Assembly: GCF_003112455.1 (NCBI RefSeq)
Contig: NZ_BDQX01000016.1
Span: forward strand, 1 to 46,493
DNA length: 46,493 nt
Origin: Paenibacillus agaridevorans
GTDB taxonomy: Bacteria; Bacillota; Bacilli; Paenibacillales; Paenibacillaceae
Direction of reading: 5' to 3'
Under the pieces are notes generated by a model. It did not search any database and was not told the origin of the DNA. It was given only the letters and a program-made list of their open reading frames with translations. Positions 34,968 through 42,056 of this stretch are shown here, piece after piece (position 1 is the stretch's first letter; every line of letters starts with the position of its first letter). A program made the position numbers and the translations under genes.

Positions 34968-36002
34968 TTGTTTCAGGATATGAGCATAGACGAGCTATTA
35001 AAGATGCGTCAGAGCAAGACGGTCGTCACTATCGACGCGCGTTCGCCATCCGAATTCGCCGAAGCGACGATTCCGGGCAGTCTCAACATTCCGCTCTTCG
35101 ACGACGCGGAACGCGCGGAGGTCGGCACAACCTACAAGCAGGTCAGCGTTCAGGCGGCAATGGACCGCGGGCTGGAGCTGGTATCGGCCAAGCTGCCTGA
35201 TTTCATTAAGCAGTTCCGCGAGATTCCGGGACAGAAGGTCGTATTCTGCTGGCGAGGCGGCATGCGCAGCAAGACGACGGCAACGGTTCTCTCCTTGATG
35301 GGCATACGTGTTCATAGGCTGACGGGAGGCTTCCGCGCTTACCGCAAGTGGGTCGTGGAGACGCTGGAGAATATGGAGCTGGCTGCTTCTCCGATTGTCT
35401 TGCTTGGCAATACCGGAACAGGCAAGACGGCTATTCTCCGCCAGCTCGCGGAGGAGGGATATCCCGTCCTTGACTTGGAGAAGATGGCCGGACATCGCGG
35501 TTCTATCTTCGGACATGTAGGGATGGCATCCCATAATCAGAAGACGTTCGAGTCGCTGCTTGTTGCCGACTTGCTGCAGCTGGAGCAGTCCCCATATGTC
35601 CTGATAGAAGGGGAAAGCAAGCGAATCGGCAAGGCGGTAATTCCGGATTTTATCGTGAGGAAGAAAGAGCAAGGAGAGCAGCTGTTGATTCGTCTGCCTA
35701 TAGAAGAACGCGTACGTCATATCGTGGAGGATTACCGTCCGCTGGAGCATAAGCAGGAGCTGATACAAGGCTTTCAGCGGATTCGCCGCCACATTCATAC
35801 GCCGGTCGCCAAGGAGATTGCGGCATGTCTGGAAGCCGATCAATACGAAGCAGCCGTCCGACTGCTTCTGGAGCATTATTATGATCCACGCTACGAGCAC
35901 GCAATGAGCCAGTATAGCGGACCGACTACGATCATCGAAGCCGATACGGTTGCCGAGGCCGCGAGACTGGTCAAAGAAAGACTTACGAGCCGAGGATATT
36001 GA
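34968..36002 (+). CDS. tRNA 2-selenouridine synthase (SelU/YbbB)
   Basis: A 344-residue enzyme that replaces the 2-thio group of 5-substituted 2-thiouridine at tRNA wobble position 34 with selenium, through a geranylated intermediate. Residues 1-125 form a rhodanese domain with IDARSPSEF and the active-site Cys94 in VVFCWRGG. A P-loop domain follows, with Walker A GNTGTGKT at 147-154. The start is TTG 34968, behind AAGGAGA at 8 bases. SelD, encoded just upstream, provides selenophosphate. A strong terminator lies 230 bases downstream. Confidence 0.95.
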   Translation: MFQDMSIDELLKMRQSKTVVTIDARSPSEFAEATIPGSLNIPLFDDAERAEVGTTYKQVSVQAAMDRGLELVSAKLPDFIKQFREIPGQKVVFCWRGGMRSKTTATVLSLMGIRVHRLTGGFRAYRKWVVETLENMELAASPIVLLGNTGTGKTAILRQLAEEGYPVLDLEKMAGHRGSIFGHVGMASHNQKTFESLLVADLLQLEQSPYVLIEGESKRIGKAVIPDFIVRKKEQGEQLLIRLPIEERVRHIVEDYRPLEHKQELIQGFQRIRRHIHTPVAKEIAACLEADQYEAAVRLLLEHYYDPRYEHAMSQYSGPTTIIEADTVAEAARLVKERLTSRGY

Positions 36003-36078
36003 AGAGCGAAGAACATTCAGAAGCCGTGCAAAGTGGCTTGGCATTAACCGGATATGACATGCCGCTACTTGCCGTCGC

Positions 36079-36221
36079 ATGAATTTCGTTTTCGGCGACC
36101 AGGATCAGCTCGCCCTTGCGTTCCATATGCTGGATTCCAATGTCTCAGGAGCGACTGGATTAGTTATGAGGGGAATGCGATCGTTACCGAGGATGATGAC
36201 GGAGAACCGCGGAACGTATAG
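36079..36221 (+). pseudogene. Frameshifted small ORF, possibly an immunity-type protein relic
   Basis: A frame from ATG 36079 reads MNFVFGDQDQLALAFHMLDSN and then turns atypical. A second frame (+2) carries LRSDWISYEGNAIVTEDDDG and ends at TAG 36219-36221. Joined, the two halves look like a small acidic cytoplasmic protein, so one frameshift has probably broken it. The N-terminal FGD...LA pattern recalls small immunity proteins of polymorphic toxin systems, but I cannot assign a family. No ribosome binding site precedes the ATG. Confidence 0.4.
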
Positions 36222-36230
36222 TTGTCTTTG

Positions 36231-36278
36231 AATACATCGCCATGAGGCTAATACATCATGGCGATGTATTTTCTATTT
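36231..36278 (+). terminator. Strong terminator after the relic
   Basis: A 15-bp perfect stem (AATACATCGCCATGA at 36231-36245, TCATGGCGATGTATT at 36256-36270) is followed by TTCTATTT. It closes the selD-mnmH side before the toxin-antitoxin region. Confidence 0.85.
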
Positions 36279-36519
36279 CCGGAATCAACACATAAATAAC
36301 GCTCTTGTCCTAAAAATACTTACAAAACGGATCCGAGCGAGTATGCACTCGCATCCTCCGCGCTGCCCGTATATCCAGATAAAGAGCCGGAACGCGCAAC
36401 TATAGCGGTGCTACAAACCTAAGTCCTTTGTCTCGGGGATCGATCAACATCGGTTCAACTCCCGTTTGTGCAAAGCAGGAGAAAATCAGAGTTCGCTGCT
36501 CATATATTCTTACAAATTA
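36279..36519. other. Intergenic stretch with no recognised gene
   Basis: About 240 bases between the terminator and the toxin promoter. I find no ORF of credible length with a ribosome binding site, no complete tRNA and no mobile-element end. A GGTTCAACTCCC string recalls a tRNA T-arm, but the cloverleaf cannot be completed. A 16-codon minus-strand frame (36450-36400) is too short to support. Confidence 0.5.
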
Positions 36520-36528
36520 TGCTATAAT
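36520..36528 (+). promoter_or_regulatory. Extended -10 promoter of the small toxin gene
   Basis: TGC TATAAT, a full extended -10, ends only 9 bases before ATG 36538. Transcription would start almost at the start codon, giving a leaderless or truncated message. Confidence 0.6.
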
Positions 36529-36537
36529 TAGACGTTG

Positions 36538-36618
36538 ATGATCAGTTTCGGTGCGCTAATTGTAGCGCTGCTAACACTGGTTGTTGCCATCATTGCAGTA
36601 TTTAATCAACAAAAATAG
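36538..36618 (+). CDS. 26-residue hydrophobic holin-like toxin (type I TA)
   Basis: A very short gene for a peptide beginning MISFGALIVALLTLVV and ending FNQQK: one membrane-spanning helix with a polar basic tail. This composition, and the LMISFGALIVALLT core, match the putative holin-like toxins of Bacillota type I toxin-antitoxin systems (TxpA/BsrG-like), which depolarise the membrane. Family members usually have about 8-10 more residues before this core and a leader with a ribosome binding site. Here the promoter abuts the core, so the 5' end may be deleted. An antisense RNA overlaps the 3' end. Confidence 0.65.
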   Translation: MISFGALIVALLTLVVAIIAVFNQQK

Positions 36619-36737
36619 ATCGCCCCGCTGCAAGGAATGCGATCTATCTCTGTGATTTAGATTAGGTTCCGAAGCCGACCGCCTTTGAAGCGGTCTACTG
36701 TGCTGCTGGAGTCGTGTGGTCGCACGGCTCCTTCTTT
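36611..36737 (-). ncRNA. Antisense RNA antitoxin (RatA-like arrangement)
   Basis: A predicted RNA of about 127 bases. A minus-strand promoter at 36772-36744 starts it near 36737. It ends at a hairpin TAGATCGC...GCGATCTA (36646-36616) followed by TTTTT (36615-36611). It is complementary to the whole 3' untranslated part of the toxin message and reaches its last codons, as in the txpA/RatA pair of B. subtilis. Internal hairpin: GACCGC/GCGGTC at 36677-36695. The existence of the RNA is inferred from promoter plus terminator. Confidence 0.65.
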
Positions 36738-36743
36738 AGTTTT
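36708..36743 (+). terminator. Terminator of the toxin mRNA
   Basis: GGAGTCGTG (36708-36716), loop TGGTCG, CACGGCTCC (36723-36731), then TTCTTTAGTTTT. The toxin transcript would thus be about 200 bases, mostly 3' untranslated. Confidence 0.8.
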
Positions 36744-36772
36744 ATTATAACTACCACTGTTTATACATGCAA
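36744..36772 (-). promoter_or_regulatory. Promoter of the antisense RNA
   Basis: A perfect TATAAT (36749-36744, minus strand) is exactly 17 bp from TTGCAT (36772-36767). The good -10 and spacing suggest constitutive transcription, as expected for an RNA antitoxin. Confidence 0.65.
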
Positions 36773-36945
36773 CATGGAAATGGTAATGAAACCATATTGG
36801 ACCGGATGGCTAGACTACTGGTGATTAATACCGCGATCTAACGCCGCGAAAGAGCTTAATAAACCTTTTCGCTTCGATTTGAATCCTTTTTGCCGAAAAT
36901 AAGGTACTATAAGATCAGGAAATCGTTGCAGAAGGAGGCTGGCAT

Positions 36946-37614
36946 ATGAGTATTCTATCCAGATTCAGGGATTTGATGACCAGTAATGTGAATGCGCTGC
37001 TTAAGCGTTCCGACAATGTAGAGAAGTCGCTTGACGAATATATGCGAAGCGTAAATGGCGAGCTGGGCAAGGTGAAGGCGGAGACGGCGTCGATTCTGGC
37101 TGCGGAAAGCCGGGCGAAGCGGGCGCTCGACGAATGCAAGGCGGAGATCGCCAAGCTGCAGCGATACGCGGAGAAGTCGGTTCAGTCGGGCAATGAAGCT
37201 CAGGCGATGAAGTTTCTGGAACAGAAGGCGGCGGAGGCTGGCAAGGAAGCCGAGCTGCAAGCCGCTTACCATACCGCGGCGGGCAATGCCGCGAACATGA
37301 AGGCGCTGCAGGAAAAGCTGACCGCGGATATCAACTTGCTGGAAGCGCGCCGGACGGCGATCAAAGGCAAGCTTGCGGCTGCGGAAGCGCAGCAAAAGAT
37401 TAACGCCGCGGACACAGCGGGTATAGCGGGAGCGTCTATGCTCGACGAGCTGGAGGAGAGGGCGGAGCGAGCTTATGACGAGGCGATGGCGCTCGCCGAG
37501 CTTCGCAGAGATGCGGCCTACGATATAGACGCAGAATTCGCCCAATACGAGAAGGCGAAGGAAACGAAGCCGGAGGAAGAGCTGGCCGAGTTGAAGGAGA
37601 AGCTGGGGCGGTAA
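36946..37614 (+). CDS. PspA/IM30 family membrane-stress protein
   Basis: A 222-residue, almost wholly alpha-helical protein of the ESCRT-III-like PspA/IM30/LiaH family, which assembles on damaged membranes and stabilises them. It begins MSILSRFRDLMTSNVNALLK, an amphipathic first helix typical of the family, followed by a long coiled-coil hairpin (SRAKRALDECKAEIAKLQRYAEK, NEAQAMKFLEQKAAEAGKEAEL) and a C-terminal acidic helix ending EELKEKLGR. AAGGAGG precedes ATG 36946. It heads a four-gene set (zinc-ribbon, TPM, SPFH) equal in order to B. subtilis ydjFGHI, which is under sigma-W control there. A TGAAAC at 36787-36792 could be an ECF-type -35, but no matching -10 is convincing. Confidence 0.92.
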   Translation: MSILSRFRDLMTSNVNALLKRSDNVEKSLDEYMRSVNGELGKVKAETASILAAESRAKRALDECKAEIAKLQRYAEKSVQSGNEAQAMKFLEQKAAEAGKEAELQAAYHTAAGNAANMKALQEKLTADINLLEARRTAIKGKLAAAEAQQKINAADTAGIAGASMLDELEERAERAYDEAMALAELRRDAAYDIDAEFAQYEKAKETKPEEELAELKEKLGR

Positions 37615-37704
37615 GGCGAATCACCCATCAGGCTGATTTTGTTAAGGGTATAAAGGTAGCCACAACAGTGCCAATCGGGAAGAGAAAGGGGTGTGATGGC
37701 ACGA

Positions 37705-38736
37705 ATGTCGGTCATTGCATATAAGTGTCCGAACTGCGGGGGCGAGATGGCGTTCGATAGCGCCTCCGGCATGCTGCTATGCCAAAGCTGCGGCAGGAAG
37801 GACGAAATCGAAAGCTATTCGGGCTCGAACAGCCACTCCGTTTTCAACGGAGACGAGGCGCACGAATACCACTGCACAAGCTGCGGCGCCGTGCTCATCA
37901 CGGAGCCGGAGACGGTAGCGACGTCTTGCAGCTTCTGCGGCTCCAACGTCGTATTGGGCGATCGGCTGGCGGGAGAGCTGTCTCCCGACATCGTCATTCC
38001 GTTTGCGATTAGCAAGGAAGAGGCGCAGAAGGCGTTCAAGAAGTGGTGCAAGAACGGTCTCTTGACGCCGCCGGGCTTTATGACCGCGGATCGGATCCAG
38101 AGCATCACGGGCATGTACGTGCCTTTTTGGTTATACGATCTGCATAGCAGCATCCAGGTGCAGGCGCACGGGACCAAGGTGCGAACCTATAGAAGCGGCG
38201 ACTACATGTATACGGAGACGCAGCATTATGACGTCTACCGGGACATCGTGCTGGATTATGTCAAGGTGCCGGTGGATGCCTCGGAGAAGATGAACGACGA
38301 GCTGATGGACAAGCTGGAGCCGTTCCCCTATGATCGGCTAAAGGAATTTAAGGCGCCCTATCTCTCCGGCTACGTCGCGGAGAAATACAATTACGACGAC
38401 AGCGTATTGTATCCTCGCGCCAAGCATAAGATTGGCGATTATATCGAATCGTATATCAAGTCCACGATGCAGGCGTACCATGTACTGACTTACCAGAACA
38501 AAAACATCCGGACTTCCGCGCTGAAGGCGGATTACGCGCTGCTGCCCGTCTGGGTTGTACATTATGACTACAATAAACAAAGATACACCTTCGCGATGAA
38601 CGGGCAGACGGGAAAGGTCGTCGGAAAGCCGCCGCTGAGCAAGGGCAAAATATTCGGCTGGTTCGCGGGCATCTTCCTCGCGGGGTTCGCGGCCATGAAA
38701 GCCATACAGCTGGCGATGGGAGGCGGAATATGGTGA
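37705..38736 (+). CDS. Zinc-ribbon protein (YdjG-like)
   Basis: A 343-residue protein. Two zinc ribbons open it: CPNCGG...CQSCGR and CTSCGA...CSFCGS (residues about 9-75). The middle part is a globular domain (IPFAISKEEAQKAFKKWCKNG, YVPFWLYDL, SYIKSTMQ) and the C-terminus has one membrane segment (IFGWFAGIFLAGFAAMKAIQL). This matches YdjG of the B. subtilis pspA-ydjGHI operon, which with YdjH recruits the PspA protein to the membrane. ATG 37705 gives the usual MxVIxYKCPNCG start; 37693 and 37696 are also open. The end overlaps the next start by 7 bases (ATGGTGA). Confidence 0.85.
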   Translation: MSVIAYKCPNCGGEMAFDSASGMLLCQSCGRKDEIESYSGSNSHSVFNGDEAHEYHCTSCGAVLITEPETVATSCSFCGSNVVLGDRLAGELSPDIVIPFAISKEEAQKAFKKWCKNGLLTPPGFMTADRIQSITGMYVPFWLYDLHSSIQVQAHGTKVRTYRSGDYMYTETQHYDVYRDIVLDYVKVPVDASEKMNDELMDKLEPFPYDRLKEFKAPYLSGYVAEKYNYDDSVLYPRAKHKIGDYIESYIKSTMQAYHVLTYQNKNIRTSALKADYALLPVWVVHYDYNKQRYTFAMNGQTGKVVGKPPLSKGKIFGWFAGIFLAGFAAMKAIQLAMGGGIW

Positions 38737-39542
38737 CAGGAAGACAATTTATCCGCCTTTCCCCGTTTGCCAGGATGGTCGCTATTATAGGGATGCTCCT
38801 CCTGTGCCTTCCGCTGGCCTCCGTGTACGCGGCCGAGGATGGGAAGCCACTAATTTACGACGAAGCGGGACTGCTTGACACCGAGCAGGAGGCCAAGCTT
38901 ACGGAGATGGCAAGAACGTACGGTGCCGAAAGGGAGACCGACATCATCATCTATACCTCTCTTAACGAGTCGGGAGCCGATGTCATGAAGATGACGGAGG
39001 ACTTCTACGACAACAAGGCTCCCGGCTTCGACAAGCCCCATGGCAATGCCGTCATTCTGACGATGGACATGAAGTTCAGGGAAGTTTATTTGGCGGGCTT
39101 TTACAAGGGCGAGGAGTATCTCGACGACGGCAGACTGGACCGCATCAGGAACCGGATCACGTCCGATTTGTCGGCGGGCGATTATTACGCCGCGTTTTCG
39201 GAATACATCGTAACGGCGCATCGTTACATGGGTTACAAGCCGGGCGTGGATCCCGATAATATTTTGTTCAAATGGTGGTTTCAGGTCGGCGCAGCCGGTG
39301 TTGTAGCGCTCCTGATCGTCTGGCGGATGGTGGCGAACTCGGGAGGAAAAGTCACGGTGCACAGCCGTACCTACGAGAACGTCGGATCCTCCGGGGTCAT
39401 CGGCCATCGGGACCAGTATATAAGAACGACGGTCACGAAGCAGCATATTCCGAAGCCGAGCAGCGGTGGTGGAGGAGGCGGCGGCGGTGGCGGCAGATCG
39501 TCTGGCGGCCATTCGCATAGCGGAAGCAGAGGATCATTTTAA
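38730..39542 (+). CDS. TPM-domain membrane protein (YdjH-like)
   Basis: A 270-residue protein with a signal or first membrane segment (MVAIIGMLLLCLPLASVYA), an extracellular TPM domain (about 38-165: LIYDEAGLLDTEQE, ERETDIIIYTSLNES, GNAVILTMDM), a second membrane segment (about 182-200) and a long Gly-rich C-terminal tail ending GSRGSF, a hallmark of TPM proteins. Start ATG 38730 lies inside the previous stop region and has GGGAGG 6 bases upstream, so translation is coupled. It corresponds to YdjH, partner of YdjG. Confidence 0.88.
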   Translation: MVTGRQFIRLSPFARMVAIIGMLLLCLPLASVYAAEDGKPLIYDEAGLLDTEQEAKLTEMARTYGAERETDIIIYTSLNESGADVMKMTEDFYDNKAPGFDKPHGNAVILTMDMKFREVYLAGFYKGEEYLDDGRLDRIRNRITSDLSAGDYYAAFSEYIVTAHRYMGYKPGVDPDNILFKWWFQVGAAGVVALLIVWRMVANSGGKVTVHSRTYENVGSSGVIGHRDQYIRTTVTKQHIPKPSSGGGGGGGGGGRSSGGHSHSGSRGSF

Positions 39543-39562
39543 AAGGGGAAGGATGAGGCATA

Positions 39563-40588
39563 ATGGTGTTTTTCAAAAACCAGTTCGCAAACGTAGTGGA
39601 ATGGGAAGAGTTCCGCGACGACATGATATTCTGGAAGTGGAGCAACAAGGAAATCAAGAAGGGGAGCAAGCTGATCATCCGCCCCGGCCAGGACGCGATC
39701 TTCGTCCATAATGGCAGGATCGAGGGCATCTTCCAGGACGAGGGCGATTATAATATCGATTCTCAGATTATTCCGTTCCTCTCCACGCTCAAGGGCTTCA
39801 AGTTCGGCTTCAACAGCGGCATGAGGGTCGAGGTCGTGTTCGTCAACACGAAGGAATTTACGGTAAGATGGGGGACGCAGAACCCCGTCATGATTCCGAC
39901 GCCGCAGTTGCCTGGCGGCATGCCGATCCGCGCCAATGGCACGTTCGTGTTCAAGGTAAAGGATTACGTGACGTTTATCGATAAAATCGCCGGCGTGCGG
40001 GAGAGCTATCTCGTTGACGACGTAAAGCTTCGCATTACCTCCGTGCTCGACAGCCTGCTCATGAAGTGGATCAGCACGGAAGGCAAGGATATGTTCAACC
40101 TCCAAGCCAATGCAGCGGAAATCTCGCGGGGCATTCGCGAGGATCTCGACATGGAGCTGCTGGATATCGGCATCACGATTTCGGGCTTCCAGGTGATGAG
40201 CTTCAACTATCCGCCGGAAATCCAGGCGATGATTACAAAAAACGCCTCGCACAGCATGATCGGGGATATGGGGCGCTACCAGCAGGCGTCGATGATCGAC
40301 GCGATCTCTTCGGGCAAGCTGCAAAGCGGCGGAATGGCGGCCGATGCGGCAGGCATGATGATGGGCATGAATATAGCCAAGGAAATGATGAAGGGCATGA
40401 ATGGCGACGGCGGCCAGCAAGGCGGGAACGGCAGCGGCTCCGGGCAGCAAGGGAGTTCCAACGCATCGGGGCAGCAGGGCTCCGGATCGGCTCCGTCCGG
40501 CGGGGGGAAGCCGAATTTCTGCCCGAATTGCGGCGCCAAGAACGAAGGCGCGAATTTCTGTCCGAACTGCGGTCAGAAGCTGGGCTGA
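39563..40588 (+). CDS. SPFH-domain protein with C-terminal zinc ribbon (YdjI-like)
   Basis: A 341-residue protein. Residues 1-215 form an SPFH/Band-7-like (virion-core-type) domain, with FKNQFANVVEWEEF, RPGQDAIFVHNG and FQVMSFNYPPEIQAMI. A Met/Gly-rich stretch and a Gly/Gln/Ser linker follow, then a double zinc ribbon (FCPNCGAKNEGANFCPNCGQKLG). The family corresponds to YdjI, which binds PspA and localises it in B. subtilis. There is no membrane segment. It is the last gene of the operon; a terminator follows. Confidence 0.9.
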   Translation: MVFFKNQFANVVEWEEFRDDMIFWKWSNKEIKKGSKLIIRPGQDAIFVHNGRIEGIFQDEGDYNIDSQIIPFLSTLKGFKFGFNSGMRVEVVFVNTKEFTVRWGTQNPVMIPTPQLPGGMPIRANGTFVFKVKDYVTFIDKIAGVRESYLVDDVKLRITSVLDSLLMKWISTEGKDMFNLQANAAEISRGIREDLDMELLDIGITISGFQVMSFNYPPEIQAMITKNASHSMIGDMGRYQQASMIDAISSGKLQSGGMAADAAGMMMGMNIAKEMMKGMNGDGGQQGGNGSGSGQQGSSNASGQQGSGSAPSGGGKPNFCPNCGAKNEGANFCPNCGQKLG

Positions 40589-40699
40589 CGGCAGAAGAAG
40601 ATTCACTGTGCGTCTAGTGGTCGATGGAGGAGCCTCCGTTGCAATCTAGCTGGCAGCGGTCGAACACTCATGACTCGCCAACCCCCAGGACAACCAACA

Positions 40700-40728
40700 A
40701 GCCGTCGCGACCATCGCGACGGCTTTTC
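40700..40728 (+). terminator. Terminator of the pspA operon
   Basis: An 11-bp stem (AGCCGTCGCGA, loop CCA, TCGCGACGGCT) is followed by TTTTCCC. It lies 110 bases after the SPFH gene and just beyond the stop of the converging MFS gene. Confidence 0.85.
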
Positions 40729-40751
40729 CCTGGTCTTGCGGAGAACGCTCC

Positions 40752-41975
40752 CTATTTCGCAACTGCCGTGTCTCCCGACGATCCTACACCCGAACTGGGG
40801 CCGCGTTCCTTCGCCATCGACCAGCCGATCAAAATAAGCGATGCGACGATAATGGCGGTCGGAATCAGGAACAGCAGCGGATGATATCCTTCGATAAAGA
40901 GAGGGAGGACATAGCCAAGCAGCGTCGCCATCAAAATGATGCTTTCGTACAGGCTGGCGCCGAAACCGCTGCGGCCGAGGAACATGCGCTGCACATAACC
41001 CATCGCCACGCCGAATTTGATGGAGACGAACAGCGAATAGACGGGCTGCACGAGGAAGAAGTAGGCCAGCGGAGGCGCCGCAAGATAGACGGCGTAGCAG
41101 GCAATTGCGCACAAGCCGCCCAGCATTAAAATGCGCTTGGTGCCATAACGCGCCGCCCAGTAACCGGAAACGGTCATGAGCAGCAGCTCGAATACGGCCT
41201 GTACGCTCCAGATGTAGGAGGCGAATTCGGCGCGGCCGAACAGCTCTTTTACGACGAGCGGCAGGTATAGTCCGCGCACGGCGTCAGCGCATGCAATCAT
41301 AAGAATAGCGAGAAGCATAAGGAGAGAAAAAGGTTCTCCTCCCTTCGGCGCCGAGACTTTTTTGCCCCCCGTCGGCGTTTCGGCGCCTAGCTCTTTGTGC
41401 ATCAGAAGCAAGAGCATCAGGGCGGCATAACCGGCCAGATTGCCCCATAAGACCCCTTGAAACGTCGCGAGCACATACAGGTTGGCTCCGATCAGCAATC
41501 CGGCGAAGAAACCGACGCTCATCGACGAACGCAGCCAAATAAGCGCCATCTCGACCAGAGTGGGCGCCAGGCGGGCGAAGTGGTTACGCGCCAGCGCGAA
41601 CAGCTGTCCCATAATGAGCCCGGAAGGAGCTGATGCCACGCACAGAAAGATAAGCGCCTGCGCGTAATTATCCGCCCGCATATACATCAGCAGCCCTATC
41701 ATGCAGATGATAGCCGCGACGACGGCAATCCTCTTTTTGCTCCTCATCCGGTCGCTAAAGATGCCGACCGTTATCGTGACGATGAGGTTGAGCAAGGCGG
41801 AGATCGCGAATACCGATACGATCTGTCCTTTGGCAAGTCCGATGTTCTCGCTCAGATAGATGGCATTCATAGGCGCAAGTATGCCGAGTCCGATGCCATA
41901 GCAGAACAACGCTCCCAATAACCCGCGAGCTCCGGGTACGTCCGCGAACGTCCGCAAGTCCTTCCATATGTTCAA
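40752..41975 (-). CDS. MFS transporter (sugar-efflux-like)
   Basis: A 407-residue membrane protein with about twelve hydrophobic segments. It has the MFS loop 2-3 signature in a variant form (GIFSDRMRSKKR) and an equivalent in the second half (GYWAARYGTKRIL). Overall it resembles the SetA-like sugar efflux transporter group. The substrate cannot be read off. TTG 41975 has GGGAG 8 bases upstream; the open frame reaching TTG 41990 lacks such a site. It is followed by the pspA-operon terminator on the other strand. No regulator is adjacent. Confidence 0.83.
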   Translation of the reverse strand: MNIWKDLRTFADVPGARGLLGALFCYGIGLGILAPMNAIYLSENIGLAKGQIVSVFAISALLNLIVTITVGIFSDRMRSKKRIAVVAAIICMIGLLMYMRADNYAQALIFLCVASAPSGLIMGQLFALARNHFARLAPTLVEMALIWLRSSMSVGFFAGLLIGANLYVLATFQGVLWGNLAGYAALMLLLLMHKELGAETPTGGKKVSAPKGGEPFSLLMLLAILMIACADAVRGLYLPLVVKELFGRAEFASYIWSVQAVFELLLMTVSGYWAARYGTKRILMLGGLCAIACYAVYLAAPPLAYFFLVQPVYSLFVSIKFGVAMGYVQRMFLGRSGFGASLYESIILMATLLGYVLPLFIEGYHPLLFLIPTAIIVASLILIGWSMAKERGPSSGVGSSGDTAVAK

Positions 41976-42056
41976 TCGAATCGCTCCCAATCGGATCAGT
42001 GGATCATAATCTAGTTACGAGTATACCACCAACCTTCCGATCTGTATCGATCCTTA

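Noticed and set aside
36400..36450. Minus-strand 16-codon frame reading MLIDPRDKGLRFVAPL
   Set aside because: No ribosome binding site or promoter was seen and it is too short to identify.
36437..36480. GGTTCAACTCCC resembling a tRNA T-arm
   Set aside because: The flanking bases do not close an acceptor stem, and no D-arm or anticodon arm can be drawn.
36787..36809. TGAAAC as a sigma-W -35 for pspA
   Set aside because: The bases 16-17 positions later (GCTAGA) do not match the CGTA -10 pattern well enough.
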